Below, piece by piece: positions 43,838 through 53,936 of a DNA stretch of 63,958 bases. Each line of letters starts with the position of its first letter. The stretch's first letter is position 1. A program made the translations under genes and the position numbers. The stretch comes from Leucobacter soli (lineage in GTDB: Bacteria > Actinomycetota > Actinomycetes > Actinomycetales > Microbacteriaceae), in the NCBI RefSeq assembly GCF_910593785.1, contig NZ_CAJVAP010000019.1, positions 1 through 63,958 on the forward strand, given 5' to 3'. The notes under the pieces were generated by a model. It was not told the DNA's origin, searched no databases, and worked only from the letters and a program-made list of their open reading frames with translations.

Positions 43838-44928
43838 GCGGAGCAGCGCTTGCGATGTTCGCCGGGGCGGTGACGCTCGTGCTCAGCCTGCTGCTGCCGC
43901 TCGTGGTTCGCCCGATCCTCGTACGGCTCGGGATCATGGACATCCCCAACGAGCGGTCGTCGCACGAGCGACCGGTGCTGCGCGGCCTCGGGCTCGCGGT
44001 CCTGATCGCGATGGGGGTCGGGGGCGGGCTGGCGACACTGTTCGCGTGGATCGACGCACCGGATGCGCACGGGTGGGTCTTTCTCCTGATCGTCGGCGCG
44101 GGATCCTTCGCGGCGGGCCTGCTGGGCCTGAGCGAGGATCTCCGCGGATTGAGCGTGCCGGTGCGGAGCATCCTGCTGCTGGTGATCGCGCTGTCCGCCT
44201 CCGTCGCGCTGATCCTGGTGGCGCGCGCCTCCTTCGCTCCGGGGCGCCTCGGTGCTGCCGACTTCGGATGGGAGACGACCCCGCTGGTCTCGGGGATGTC
44301 GATTCTGGGGCTGACACTGCTCGTCGTCTACGGCGTGCTCTTCATCTCGAGCTACATCAACGTCGCGAATTTCATGGACGGGCTGAACGGCATCAGCGGT
44401 CTGCACGGCGTCGTGTCCGGGCTCGCGTTCGCCGCAGCCGGAGCGGCCTCGGGCCTCGACTGGCTGCTCATCGCCGGGCTGCTCCTCGCGGCGGGGTTCC
44501 TCGGGTTCCTGCCCTGGAACCTGACCAGGCCGGGCGCCTTCCTCGGCGATGTCGGCAGCTACCTGCTCGGCGGCGCGGTCGCGATCACGAGCTTCGCCGC
44601 GCTCGTCGCCGGCGTGCCTATCCTCGCCACTATCGGACCGATGGTGATCTACTTCGGCGATGTCGGGGTGACGCTCGTGAAACGGGTACGCGCCGGACGC
44701 AAGTGGGACGAGCCGCACAAGGAGCACGTCTACCAGCGTCTGCAGCAGCAGGGCCGCACGCATCTCGCCGCGTCCTCGATCACCACGGCCTTCACCGTCG
44801 CCGCCTCGCTGCTCGGGCTGGCCTCGTTCCTCGTCGCCCCGATCTGGTGGCTCGCGCTCCTCGCCGGCGGTCTCGCGCTCGTAGCGCTCTACACGCGTCT
44901 GCCGGCACTGCTGGGCCACCGCGGCTGA
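43834..44928 (+). CDS. Glycosyltransferase family 4 (WecA/MraY-like) sugar-phosphate transferase
   Basis: The 364-residue integral membrane enzyme has about ten helices. PNERSSHERPVLRGLGLAV and NVANFMDGLNGISG (near 180) carry the catalytic and Mg-binding Asp residues, and FLGDVGSYLLGG is the second Asp motif. It would move a GlcNAc-1-phosphate-type sugar onto polyprenyl phosphate. It overlaps the upstream dehydratase gene (GTGA), so both probably serve one envelope glycan. Its end overlaps the convergent PucR gene by 40 nt. Confidence 0.87.
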   Translation: MSGAALAMFAGAVTLVLSLLLPLVVRPILVRLGIMDIPNERSSHERPVLRGLGLAVLIAMGVGGGLATLFAWIDAPDAHGWVFLLIVGAGSFAAGLLGLSEDLRGLSVPVRSILLLVIALSASVALILVARASFAPGRLGAADFGWETTPLVSGMSILGLTLLVVYGVLFISSYINVANFMDGLNGISGLHGVVSGLAFAAAGAASGLDWLLIAGLLLAAGFLGFLPWNLTRPGAFLGDVGSYLLGGAVAITSFAALVAGVPILATIGPMVIYFGDVGVTLVKRVRAGRKWDEPHKEHVYQRLQQQGRTHLAASSITTAFTVAASLLGLASFLVAPIWWLALLAGGLALVALYTRLPALLGHRG

Positions 44929-46556
44929 TCCGGCGCCCCTTCGCCGTTCGCCCCGCGCCGCGCGGCCTCGTGCGCGTCGACCCTGAGCTGCAGCCACGCG
45001 GTCAGTCGCGTGTCCGCATCGTCGAGGCGGAGGTCGAGGAGTTCCTCGGTCCGCTGCAAGCGGTATCGGACCGTGTTCTCGTGGACGCCGACCCTGCGCG
45101 CGGTCAGCGCGACATTGCCGAACGCGCCGCACCAGGCGAGCAGCGTCTCGGCGAGATCCGGATGATCGTTCGCCAGGGCGTCGAGCCCGGGGATTCGCAG
45201 CTCGGCGTTGTCGAGGAGCAGCGGCCTCAGGTGCTCGAAGACGAGCGAGGGGCGGAGGCGCTCGACAGTGAGCACCGGGAGGCGCTCGTCGGCGGCGCTC
45301 CGCGGGACGCTCGCCAGCAGCTGGTGCGCCAGATCCCGGAGGTGCGAGATCTCCGTCGCCCGCCGGGTGGCGCCGGGGGCGGCGATCCGGGTCCCGCGAG
45401 CGATCAGTCGGTCGAGGAGCGGGAGCAGCGGCTCCGCGATTCGCGTCGCCGTATCGACGTCGCCCGCGATCAGCGCGTATACCCGCTGATCCCTGACGGA
45501 GGTGACGGCCTCCGGATGATGCAGCGCGAGATGGCGCCGCACGGTGGACCGGAGCTGGGAGAGCATGGAGAGCGGCTCGCCCGGCGGCGGTTCGAGCACC
45601 AGCAGTGCGCAGTCGCGGTCCCTCAATATGCCGAGTTCGAGCAGTTCGGTTCCGACGACGCTGTGGCCGTCGAGCAGGGTGCGGAAACGCTCCTCCCGGG
45701 GGATCTGGCCGGAGCGGATCGTGCGGATGTCCTCGAGCATGTAGGCGGCGGCGGTGCGCGCCGCGTTCCGCATCGTCCGCTCCTGCTGGTCAGTCAGCGG
45801 CCCGTCTCCGGTCGCATCGATCGCCCAGATCGAACCGAGGGGGAGCGCTCCTGCCCGGATGGGGAACGCGACCCTGGCCGCCTCGATATCGGAGCCGGGG
45901 TACCTGATCGGGCGCTCGGCGCGGAGGACCTCCTCGTACTGAAGGTCGTTGGAGGGGCTGTCGGGGACGCGGCGGTGCAGGATCCCCTGGGTGCGCAGGG
46001 CGTCGATGGCCTGACCGGGGACCGAGGAGTAGGCGATCACGGCTCGACCGAGGTCTTCGACGGCGACGGATCCGCCGAACACCTCCGCGACCTCGTTCGC
46101 GAGAGCGAACAGCGGCTCCATGCCCCGTTCTCCGACCAGATCCTCATTGCGGCCACGTTCTCCGAGCAGCCGCGAGAGGAAGGCGTCGAAGAAGCGCCAG
46201 CCGATGCCCTCGGACACGCGGATGAATGGGATCCCGACTTCGGCGGAGATGCTCGCTATCCTCGTCACGGCCTCTTCCCCGCACTTGACGGCGATCGCGG
46301 CGTAGCGGTTCGCGACTGCGCGAGTCGCCAGCTGCGTGAGTTCCGGCGTCGAGAGCGATGCGCACGAGGGGGCGAGTAGCAGCAGCCCCGGTTCCTCGAG
46401 GAGCGAGTCGGTCGACTCGTAGAAGTCGGTCCCCATCACGAGTCGATCCGGGAACGTCGCGACCAGTGGCATCGCGGTGTCGGGGCCGAGGTCGGCGAGC
46501 AGCTCGCCGAGGTCCAGACCCTGCGATCGCGTGCTTGTGGAAAACTCACTATACAT
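44889..46556 (-). CDS. PucR-family transcriptional regulator
   Basis: The 555-residue regulator has a purine-catabolism PucR N-terminal domain (about 1-130), a GAF-like middle (about 160-300), a GGDEF-like region and a C-terminal PucR helix-turn-helix. The last reads NVALTARRVGVHENTVRYRLQR near 500. Its ATG lies 6 nt after a TAGATT box (complement of 46563-46568), so it is probably leaderless. It is divergent from the lysA-family gene and is the likely regulator of it; the ligand is unknown. Confidence 0.85.
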   Translation of the reverse strand: MYSEFSTSTRSQGLDLGELLADLGPDTAMPLVATFPDRLVMGTDFYESTDSLLEEPGLLLLAPSCASLSTPELTQLATRAVANRYAAIAVKCGEEAVTRIASISAEVGIPFIRVSEGIGWRFFDAFLSRLLGERGRNEDLVGERGMEPLFALANEVAEVFGGSVAVEDLGRAVIAYSSVPGQAIDALRTQGILHRRVPDSPSNDLQYEEVLRAERPIRYPGSDIEAARVAFPIRAGALPLGSIWAIDATGDGPLTDQQERTMRNAARTAAAYMLEDIRTIRSGQIPREERFRTLLDGHSVVGTELLELGILRDRDCALLVLEPPPGEPLSMLSQLRSTVRRHLALHHPEAVTSVRDQRVYALIAGDVDTATRIAEPLLPLLDRLIARGTRIAAPGATRRATEISHLRDLAHQLLASVPRSAADERLPVLTVERLRPSLVFEHLRPLLLDNAELRIPGLDALANDHPDLAETLLAWCGAFGNVALTARRVGVHENTVRYRLQRTEELLDLRLDDADTRLTAWLQLRVDAHEAARRGANGEGAPDQPRWPSSAGRRV

Positions 46557-46562
46557 GGGATA

Positions 46563-46568
46563 AATCTA
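46563..46568 (-). promoter_or_regulatory. -10 box TAGATT for leaderless pucR-type gene
   Basis: Read on the minus strand, TAGATT is followed by 6 nt and then ATG 46556. No ribosome-binding site precedes the codon. Confidence 0.4.
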
Positions 46569-46641
46569 TGCGATAACTCTAGGGACTGCGCATGGGGATC
46601 CGCCTAGGCTGATGCCATCCGATGCCTCGAAGGAGCCGTAT

Positions 46642-47940
46642 ATGACCGCGAACGCCGCAGCAGCCACGGCGAGCCTCGACGGGATGCGCGACATCCTCCC
46701 CGAGCACGCGGAGGTCGATGAGCTCGGGGAGCTGCGGATCGGCGGCGTGGGGGTCTCGCGACTCGCTGCGGAGTACGGGACGCCGCTGCACATCATCGAT
46801 GAGGCCGGGCTGCGCGCGCAGATCCGGCGCTTCGTCGACGGGCTCCGCCGGCGGTGGACGAACTCCGAGGTGCTGTACGCCTCGAAGTCGTTCCCGATCG
46901 TCGAGATGTACCGGGTGGCGGCGGAGGAGGGCGCATCCATCGACGTGGCCGGGGGCGGCGAGATCGTGCTCGCGCTGAAGGCGGGCGTCGATCCGAAGCG
47001 GATCCACTTCCACGGGAACGCCAAGACGACGGATGAGCTCCGACTCGCGCTCGACACCGGCGTCGGCACCATCATCATCGACAACTTCGACGAGATCGAC
47101 CGGCTCGAAGCGTTGCTCACCGGTCCGCAGCACGTACTGATCCGGCTCATCCCGGGGGTCGAGGCGGAGACGCACGCCTCGCAGGCCACCGGGGGAGTCC
47201 GCTCGAAGTTCGGCTTCCCGATCGAGCAGGCGGTAGCCGCGATCGAGCGGATATCGGCGCATCCGCTCATGGAGCTCGACGGAGTGCACGTGCACATCGG
47301 GTCCCAGATCCTGAACGTGGATCAGTTCGCCCAGGCGGTGGACAGCATCTCGCGCTCCGGAACCTTCCGCACGTACGATATCGGCGGCGGGCTGGGCGTG
47401 AAGTACACCTACGACGAGGTCGCACCCTCGGTCGAGGAGTACCTGGACCGCGTCGTCGAAGCGGCAGCGGCGCACCTGCCGGCCGACGCGCGTCTCGTGA
47501 TCGAGCCCGGTCGCTCGATCGTCGCCCGAGCCGGGGTCACGCTGTACCGGGTGGTATCGGTGAAGCGCTCAGGGCGGGACTTCGTCGCGGTCGACGGCGG
47601 AATGGCCGATCAGCTCGACATCGCCTTGACGGGTCAACGGTACGAGGCGGTGCTGGCGAACCGGATGACCGAGCCCTGGGACGAGGAGGTGCAGATCGTC
47701 GGAAGGCAGTGCGAGTCGGGCGACCTGCTCGTCGAGGACGCGCGCATGCCGGCTCCCGCGGTCGATGACCTCGTCGCGCTCGCGACCACGGGCGCCTACT
47801 CCTACAGCATGACGAATAACTACAACGGCGCCCTGCGGCCGGCGATCGTCTTCGTGCAGGAGGGAGAGGCGAGGCTCGTCGCCCGCCGGGAGACCTACGA
47901 GGATCTGCTGCGGTTGCACGAACCCGTGCAGGAGGCGTGA
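46642..47940 (+). CDS. lysA: Diaminopimelate decarboxylase-family PLP enzyme
   Basis: The 432-residue fold-type III decarboxylase has its PLP lysine at K82 (LYASKSF), GNAKTTDELR, GVHVHIGSQI, DIGGGLGVKY (phosphate loop), EPGRSIVARAG and the CESGD motif with C357. These match LysA, but the divergent PucR regulator is unusual for a lysine biosynthesis gene, so a catabolic amino-acid decarboxylase or a second paralogue is possible. ATG 46642 follows AAGGAG; an upstream in-frame codon at 46612 lacks such a site. Confidence 0.82.
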   Translation: MTANAAAATASLDGMRDILPEHAEVDELGELRIGGVGVSRLAAEYGTPLHIIDEAGLRAQIRRFVDGLRRRWTNSEVLYASKSFPIVEMYRVAAEEGASIDVAGGGEIVLALKAGVDPKRIHFHGNAKTTDELRLALDTGVGTIIIDNFDEIDRLEALLTGPQHVLIRLIPGVEAETHASQATGGVRSKFGFPIEQAVAAIERISAHPLMELDGVHVHIGSQILNVDQFAQAVDSISRSGTFRTYDIGGGLGVKYTYDEVAPSVEEYLDRVVEAAAAHLPADARLVIEPGRSIVARAGVTLYRVVSVKRSGRDFVAVDGGMADQLDIALTGQRYEAVLANRMTEPWDEEVQIVGRQCESGDLLVEDARMPAPAVDDLVALATTGAYSYSMTNNYNGALRPAIVFVQEGEARLVARRETYEDLLRLHEPVQEA

Positions 47941-47950
47941 CGGCCGCTCC

Positions 47951-48243
47951 GTATGTGCCGAGCCCGCCCTCGGGCTCGGTTGCCGGGCGTTGAAGGGAGT
48001 GCGCGAAGCGCGCGACACGCCTGCACCAAGGCGCTCAGGGCAAAGCATCGCTTTGCGCGCCGTATGTGCCGAGCCCGCCCTCGGGCTCGGTTGCCGGGCG
48101 TTGAAGGGAGCGCGCGAAGCGCGCGACACGCCTGCACCAAGGCGCTCAGGGCAAAGCATCGCTTTGCGCGCCGTATGTGCCGAGCCCGCCCTCGGGCTCG
48201 GTTGCCGGGCGTTGAAGGGAGCGCGCGAAGCGCGCGACACGCC
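47951..48243 (+). repeat. 111-bp tandem repeat, 2.6 copies, three hairpins per unit
   Basis: Copies begin at 47951, 48062 and 48173; the third stops after 71 bp. Each full unit holds three inverted repeats: CCGAGCCCG/CGGGCTCGG (47958-47979 in copy 1), GCGCGC-GAA-GCGCGC, and GCAAAGC-ATC-GCTTTGC (48040-48056 in copy 1). Copy 1 differs from copies 2 and 3 at one base in the second stem. Period 111 is a multiple of three, so frames stay open on both strands, but the peptides look non-functional. Confidence 0.9.
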
Positions 48244-48247
48244 CGGG

Positions 48248-48277
48248 TTGCACAGATGGCCGAAGTCGTGTCAGAAT
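48248..48277 (+). promoter_or_regulatory. Predicted S10 operon promoter
   Basis: -35 TTGCAC (48248-48253) and -10 CAGAAT (48272-48277) are 18 bp apart, starting 4 bp after the truncated third repeat copy. A second candidate, a perfect TTGACA at 48453-48458, has only a weak -10 (TACTTG at 48476). With the first promoter the leader is about 310 nt. Confidence 0.5.
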
Positions 48278-48594
48278 AGACAGGTTCAGTACTTTCCGCC
48301 TGCGCGGAAATCACTGCCAGGCTGTGCATAGTCACCGGAAGTCGCTCCGACCGAGTCGGAGCGCACGGCGTTCGACTAGGCCGCGGGCAGCGAACACCAT
48401 ACTCGCAGAGCTCGTCGCCGGGCAACGTCCCGGTCGCGCTGCTGTGCGGGTTTTGACAGGTGAACAGAGACCCAGTACTTGCTCACGAGCGGAGTGCCAG
48501 GGCGCTGATACGCAAGACGTCCAATGCCGGGCGCGCCGAGGTGTGCGAACGCCGAAGCGCGACAGGTACGACGCAACCAGAAAGAGAGAGTCAT
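48278..48594 (+). promoter_or_regulatory. S10 operon leader region with two hairpins
   Basis: No gene is visible. Perfect stems occur at 48293-48310 (7 bp, 4-nt loop) and 48343-48363 (9 bp, CGA loop). S10 leaders in other bacteria are targets of L4 autoregulation, so a control role is possible, but I see no direct resemblance to those leaders. Confidence 0.4.
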
Positions 48595-48903
48595 ATGGCG
48601 GCGCAAAAGATCCGCATTCGACTGAAGTCGTACGACCACGAGGTCATCGACAGCTCCGCGCGCAAGATCGTCGACACGGTGACCCGTGCAGGCGCGACCG
48701 TGATCGGCCCCGTTCCGCTCCCCACGGAGAAGAACGTGATCGCCGTGATCCGCTCGCCGCACAAGTACAAGGACAGCCGCGAGCACTTCGAGAAGCGCAC
48801 GCACAAGCGTCTCATCGACATCGTCGACCCGACGCCGAAGGCCGTGGATTCGCTCATGCGTCTCGACCTTCCGGCCGACGTCAACATCGAGATCAAGCTG
48901 TAA
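48595..48903 (+). CDS. rpsJ: 30S ribosomal protein S10
   Basis: The 102-residue protein of the 30S head begins [18 protein letters not shown] and keeps the loop region [31 protein letters not shown] 48595 follows GAGAGAG. First gene of the S10 operon. Confidence 0.96.
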   Translation: MAAQKIRIRLKSYDHEVIDSSARKIVDTVTRAGATVIGPVPLPTEKNVIAVIRSPHKYKDSREHFEKRTHKRLIDIVDPTPKAVDSLMRLDLPADVNIEIKL

Positions 48904-48914
48904 GGGGGTCTCTG

Positions 48915-49571
48915 ATGTCGAAGAATGATCGCAACGTCAAGGGTCTCCTGGGCACCAAGCTCGGCATGACTCAGGTCTGGGACGAGAACGGCAAGGTCGT
49001 TCCCGTCACCGTCATCGAGGTGGCCCCCAACGTGGTCACCCAGATCCGCACCGCAGAGGTCGACGGCTACAGCGCCGTCCAGATCGCCGCGGGCCAGATC
49101 GATCCCCGCAAGGTGAACCAGCCCACCGCCGGCCACTTCGCCAAGGCGGGCGTCACCCCGCGCCGCCACCTCACCGAGGTGCGCACCGCCGATGCCGCCG
49201 AGTACGCGCTGGGCCAGGAGCTCACCGTCGAGGGCGTGTTCGAGGCCGGCCAGAAGGTCGACGTCGTCGGCACCTCCAAGGGCAAGGGCTTCGCCGGCAC
49301 CATGAAGCGCCACAACTTCAAGGGCGTCTCCGCCTCGCACGGCGCGCACCGCAACCACCGCAAGCCCGGCTCGGTCGGTGGCGCAGCCACCCCGGGTCGC
49401 GTGTTCCGCGGCCAGAAGATGGCCGGCCGCATGGGCAGCGACCGCGTGACCGTGCAGAATCTGGTCATCCAGGCCGTCGACGCCGAGAAGGGTCTGCTGC
49501 TCGTCAAGGGCGCCGTCCCCGGTGGCCGCGGCCGTCTCGTATTCGTTCGCAACGCAGTGAAGGGGGCGTAG
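48915..49571 (+). CDS. rplC: 50S ribosomal protein L3
   Basis: The 218-residue protein binds near the peptidyl-transferase centre. [14 protein letters not shown] is the N-terminal signature; the loop with [23 protein letters not shown] reaches the active site and looks normal. Starts 11 nt after rpsJ behind GGGGGTC. Confidence 0.96.
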   Translation: MSKNDRNVKGLLGTKLGMTQVWDENGKVVPVTVIEVAPNVVTQIRTAEVDGYSAVQIAAGQIDPRKVNQPTAGHFAKAGVTPRRHLTEVRTADAAEYALGQELTVEGVFEAGQKVDVVGTSKGKGFAGTMKRHNFKGVSASHGAHRNHRKPGSVGGAATPGRVFRGQKMAGRMGSDRVTVQNLVIQAVDAEKGLLLVKGAVPGGRGRLVFVRNAVKGA

Positions 49572-49574
49572 TTC

Positions 49575-50240
49575 ATGGCTACCGCAACCAAGCTCGACGT
49601 CGTCGACGCCAAGGGCAAGAAGGCCGGTTCGGTCGAGCTCCCCGAGGCGCTCTTCGGTGCTGAGACCAATGTGCCGCTGATCCATCAGGTGGTCACCGCT
49701 CAGCTCGCCGCTGCGCGTCAGGGCACGCACAAGACCAAGAACCGCGGCGAGGTCAGCGGTTCCGGCTCGAAGCCGTTCAAGCAGAAGGGCACCGGCCGCG
49801 CCCGTCAGGGTTCGATCCGCATGCCGCAGCACCGCGGCGGCGGCGTCGTGCACGGCCCCGTGCCGCGCGACTACTCGCAGCGCACGCCGAAGAAGATGAT
49901 CGCCGCGGCGCTCCGCGGGCTCCTCTCGGATCGTGTCCGCGGCAACCGTCTGCACGTGGTCGATTCCTTCGGCATCGCCGAGAAGCCGAGCACGAAGGCG
50001 GCCCGCGAGATCCTCGCCGCGCTCGCCCCGGGCAAGCGCGTGCTCGTCGTCATCGACCGCGAGGACGAGGTGAGCGCGCTCAGCCTGCGCAACCTGTCGC
50101 ACGTGCACACGCTGTTCCAGGATCAGCTCAACGCCTACGACGTGGTCGTCAGCGACGATCTCGTGTTCACCAAGGCCGCGTTCGACGCCTTCGTCGCCGC
50201 GCGCACTGTTGACAGCACTGCGAAGGAGGCCGCGAAGTGA
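49575..50240 (+). CDS. rplD: 50S ribosomal protein L4
   Basis: The 221-residue protein lines the exit tunnel. The extended loop region [19 protein letters not shown] is conserved, with no insertion of the kind seen in macrolide resistance. In some bacteria L4 represses the S10 operon. It overlaps rplW by GTGA. Confidence 0.96.
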   Translation: MATATKLDVVDAKGKKAGSVELPEALFGAETNVPLIHQVVTAQLAAARQGTHKTKNRGEVSGSGSKPFKQKGTGRARQGSIRMPQHRGGGVVHGPVPRDYSQRTPKKMIAAALRGLLSDRVRGNRLHVVDSFGIAEKPSTKAAREILAALAPGKRVLVVIDREDEVSALSLRNLSHVHTLFQDQLNAYDVVVSDDLVFTKAAFDAFVAARTVDSTAKEAAK

Positions 50241-50536
50241 GCCTGAATAAGTCCGTCCACGACGTGATCATCCGCCCGATCGTCTCTGAGAAGAGCTACG
50301 CGCGGATCGACGCCAACGGCCAGTACACCTTCGAGGTGCAGCCGACGGCCAACAAGACCGAGATCAAGCTCGCCATCGAGCAGGTCTTCGGTGTGAAGGT
50401 CGCCAAGATCAACACGCTCAACCTCAAGGGCAAGACGCGCCGGACCAAGTTCGGCATCGGCAAGCGCAAGGACACCAAGCGCGCCATCGTCACCCTTCGC
50501 GAGGGCACCATCGACATCTTCACGGCTGCGCTGTAG
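50237..50536 (+). CDS. rplW: 50S ribosomal protein L23
   Basis: The 99-residue protein at the tunnel exit docks trigger factor and [22 protein letters not shown] and the basic loop [19 protein letters not shown] are typical. The GTG start is coupled to the rplD stop. Confidence 0.95.
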   Translation: MSLNKSVHDVIIRPIVSEKSYARIDANGQYTFEVQPTANKTEIKLAIEQVFGVKVAKINTLNLKGKTRRTKFGIGKRKDTKRAIVTLREGTIDIFTAAL

Positions 50537-50559
50537 CTCGGAAGCGAAGAGGAACAATC

Positions 50560-51396
<837 letters not shown>

Positions 51397-51420
51397 GCGG
51401 CAGGTAGGAGAGAGTAGAAG

Positions 51421-51702
51421 ATGCCTCGCAGTCTCAAGAAGGGCCCCTTCGTCGACAACCACCTGCTCAACAAGGTGGTTGCCCAGAACGAAGCCGGTAC
51501 CAAGAACGTGATCAAGACCTGGTCGCGCCGCTCGATGATCATCCCGGCCATGCTGGGGCACACCATCGCGGTGCACGACGGCCGGAAGCACATCCCGGTG
51601 TTCGTCACCGAGACGATGGTCGGTCATAAGCTGGGCGAGTTCGCCCCGACCCGCACCTTCCGCGGCCACGTGAAGGACGACAAGAAGGGCCGTCGCCGCT
51701 AA
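51421..51702 (+). CDS. rpsS: 30S ribosomal protein S19
   Basis: The 93-residue protein of the 30S head begins [16 protein letters not shown] and contains [18 protein letters not shown]. It starts 24 nt after rplB behind GGAGAGAG. Confidence 0.96.
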   Translation: MPRSLKKGPFVDNHLLNKVVAQNEAGTKNVIKTWSRRSMIIPAMLGHTIAVHDGRKHIPVFVTETMVGHKLGEFAPTRTFRGHVKDDKKGRRR

Positions 51703-51728
51703 CCCGGCGACGCGAAGGAGGAAGAGAA

Positions 51729-52109
51729 ATGGTGGAGTCGATCGCACGCGTGCGTCATATCCGCGTCACCCCCCAGAAAGCCCGTCGTATCGTCGATCTG
51801 ATCCGCGGCAAGAACGCGCAGGAGGCCCTGGCCATCCTGAAGTTCGCCCCGCAGGCCGCCTCGGAGCCGGTGTACAAGCTGGTCGCCTCGGCGATCGCGA
51901 ACGCCCGGGTCAAGGCCGACAACGAGAACCTGCGTCTCAACGAGGACGAGCTCGTCGTGGCACGTGCCTTCGTCGACGAGGGCGCCACGCTCAAGCGGTT
52001 CCGTCCGCGCGCCCAGGGCCGCGCGTTCCGCATCAACAAGCGCACGAGCCACATCACGGTCATCCTGCAGACCGCCGATGAGCTCGCGGCCGCCAAGAAG
52101 GGAGCCTAA
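51729..52109 (+). CDS. rplV: 50S ribosomal protein L22
   Basis: The 126-residue protein has its tip loop ([20 protein letters not shown]) in the exit tunnel; no deletion or insertion linked to macrolide resistance is seen. Slightly longer than the E. coli form. ATG 51729 follows GAAGGAGGAAG. Confidence 0.96.
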   Translation: MVESIARVRHIRVTPQKARRIVDLIRGKNAQEALAILKFAPQAASEPVYKLVASAIANARVKADNENLRLNEDELVVARAFVDEGATLKRFRPRAQGRAFRINKRTSHITVILQTADELAAAKKGA

Positions 52110-52112
52110 GGT

Positions 52113-52871
52113 ATGGGCCAGAAGATTCATCCCTACGGCTTCCGCCTGGGGGTCACCACGGACCACGTCTCGCGCTGGTTCTCGGACTCGACCAAGAAGG
52201 GTCAGCGTTACGCCGACTACCTGGCCGAGGACATCAAGATCCGCCAGCACCTGGCGACCACCCTCGATCGCGCCGGCGTGAGCCGTATCGAGATCGAGCG
52301 CACCCGTGACCGGGTCCGCGTGGACATCCACTCGGCTCGCCCGGGCATCGTGATCGGTCGTCGCGGCGCCGAGGCCGAGCGCATCCGCACCGATCTCGAG
52401 AAGATCACCGGGAAGCAGATCCAGCTGAACATCCTCGAGGTCAAGAACCCCGAGGCCGACGCCCAGCTGGTCGCTCAGGGCATCGCCGAGCAGCTCGCCG
52501 CCCGCGTGGCCTTCCGCCGCGCGATGCGCAAGGGTCTGCAGGGCGCCCAGCGCGCCGGCGCCAAGGGCATCCGGATCCAGGTTTCGGGCCGCCTCGGCGG
52601 CGCGGAGATGAGCCGCTCGGAGTTCTACCGCGAGGGACGCGTGCCGCTGCACACCCTCCGCGCGAACATCGACTACGGCTTCTACGAGGCGAAGACCACC
52701 TTCGGCCGTATCGGCGTGAAGGTCTGGATCTACAAGGGCGACCTCACCAACAAGGAACTCGCTCGCGAGCAGGCGGCCCAGAAGCCGTCGCGTGATCGCG
52801 GCGACCGCCGCCGTGCGCCCCGCGGCGCACAGGCCGAGGCTGCGCCCGCCGCAGCAGGAGCGGAGAAGTAA
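52113..52871 (+). CDS. rpsC: 30S ribosomal protein S3
   Basis: The 252-residue protein has a KH domain ([19 protein letters not shown]) and a C-terminal S3 domain ([20 protein letters not shown]). It carries an extra Ala/Arg-rich tail of about 35 residues typical of actinobacteria. Starts 3 nt after rplV. Confidence 0.96.
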   Translation: MGQKIHPYGFRLGVTTDHVSRWFSDSTKKGQRYADYLAEDIKIRQHLATTLDRAGVSRIEIERTRDRVRVDIHSARPGIVIGRRGAEAERIRTDLEKITGKQIQLNILEVKNPEADAQLVAQGIAEQLAARVAFRRAMRKGLQGAQRAGAKGIRIQVSGRLGGAEMSRSEFYREGRVPLHTLRANIDYGFYEAKTTFGRIGVKVWIYKGDLTNKELAREQAAQKPSRDRGDRRRAPRGAQAEAAPAAAGAEK

Positions 52872-52874
52872 GTC

Positions 52875-53294
52875 ATGCTGATTCCCCGTCGAGTCAAGTA
52901 CCGCAAGCAGCACCACCCGAGCCGCAGCGGTCAGTCGAAGGGCGGCAACACCGTCACCTTCGGCGAGTACGGCATCCAGGCCCTGACCCCCGCTTACGTG
53001 ACCAACCGTCAGATCGAGTCCGCTCGTATCGCGATGACCCGTCACATCAAGCGCGGCGGCAAGGTGTGGATCAACATCTACCCGGACCGCCCCCTCACCA
53101 AGAAGCCCGCGGAAACCCGCATGGGCTCGGGTAAGGGTTCACCGGAATGGTGGGTCGCCAACGTCAAGCCCGGCCGTGTCCTCTTCGAGGTCGCCGGTGT
53201 CGACGAGCAGCTGGCTCGTGAGGCGCTCACCCGCGCCATCCACAAGCTGCCGCTGAAGGCCCGCATCGTCAAGCGCGAGGAGGGCGACGCATAA
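52875..53294 (+). CDS. rplP: 50S ribosomal protein L16
   Basis: The 139-residue protein positions A-site tRNA. It begins [19 protein letters not shown] and contains [20 protein letters not shown]. Its TAA shares a base with the rpmC ATG. Confidence 0.96.
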   Translation: MLIPRRVKYRKQHHPSRSGQSKGGNTVTFGEYGIQALTPAYVTNRQIESARIAMTRHIKRGGKVWINIYPDRPLTKKPAETRMGSGKGSPEWWVANVKPGRVLFEVAGVDEQLAREALTRAIHKLPLKARIVKREEGDA

Positions 53295-53629
53295 TGGCAA
53301 TCGGAAGCAAGGATCTGGCCATCACCGAACTCGACACGTTCGAGGACGAGAAGCTGGTGGAGGAGCTCAAGAAGGCGAAGGCCGAGCTGTTCAACCTGCG
53401 GTTCCAGTCGGCCACGGGCCAGCTGGAGAGCCACGGCCGCGTGCGCCAGGTGAAGCGCGACATCGCGCGGATCTACACGGTGCTGCGCGAGCGCGAGCTC
53501 GGTATTCGGGCGACGCCCGCCGCAGAGCCCGCCCCGGCGAAGAAGGCCGCGGCCAAGAAGAGCACGAAGAAGACCGAGCCGGCGGAGGACGCCGCTGCTG
53601 AGGCAACCACCGAGACGAAGGAGGCCTGA
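53294..53629 (+). CDS. rpmC: 50S ribosomal protein L29 with long C-terminal tail
   Basis: The L29 core (about 10-72, [21 protein letters not shown]) is followed by a tail of about 40 residues rich in Lys, Ala and Glu ([13 protein letters not shown]), making 111 residues against about 63 in E. coli. The tail is probably disordered and surface exposed near the tunnel exit. Such extensions occur in several actinobacteria. Confidence 0.93.
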   Translation: MAIGSKDLAITELDTFEDEKLVEELKKAKAELFNLRFQSATGQLESHGRVRQVKRDIARIYTVLRERELGIRATPAAEPAPAKKAAAKKSTKKTEPAEDAAAEATTETKEA

Positions 53630-53631
53630 GG

Positions 53632-53904
53632 ATGGCTGAGGTCGAAACCGAGCAGCGCGGATACCGCAAGGCCCGTCGCGGCTACGTCGTCAGCGACAAG
53701 ATGGACAAGACCATCGTCGTCGAGGTCGAGGATCGCGTGAAGCACCCGCTCTACGGCAAGGTCATGCGCCGCTCCTCGAAGGTGAAGGCGCACGACGAGC
53801 AGAACACCGCCGGCATCGGCGATCTCGTGCTCATCCACGAGACCCGCCCGCTGAGCGCCACCAAGCGCTGGCGCCTGGTCGAGATTCTCGAGAAGGCGAA
53901 GTAA
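53632..53904 (+). CDS. rpsQ: 30S ribosomal protein S17
   Basis: The 90-residue OB-fold protein binds 16S helices early in assembly. [18 protein letters not shown] and [18 protein letters not shown] are conserved. A 32-nt gap with AAGGAG separates it from rplN, the conventional boundary of the S10 and spc gene groups. Confidence 0.95.
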   Translation: MAEVETEQRGYRKARRGYVVSDKMDKTIVVEVEDRVKHPLYGKVMRRSSKVKAHDEQNTAGIGDLVLIHETRPLSATKRWRLVEILEKAK

Positions 53905-53936
53905 GCCTCGGGCTTACTGAGTGAAGGAGTAACCAA

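Noticed and set aside
47895-48425. Repeated-peptide open frames on both strands across the 111-bp repeats
   Set aside because: Frames stay open because the period is a multiple of three. There is no ribosome-binding site and the sequence is dominated by hairpins, so a coding role is not supported.
48453-48481. Perfect TTGACA as the main S10 promoter
   Set aside because: The -10 at the right distance (TACTTG) is poor. It is kept only as a second candidate behind the TTGCAC/CAGAAT pair.
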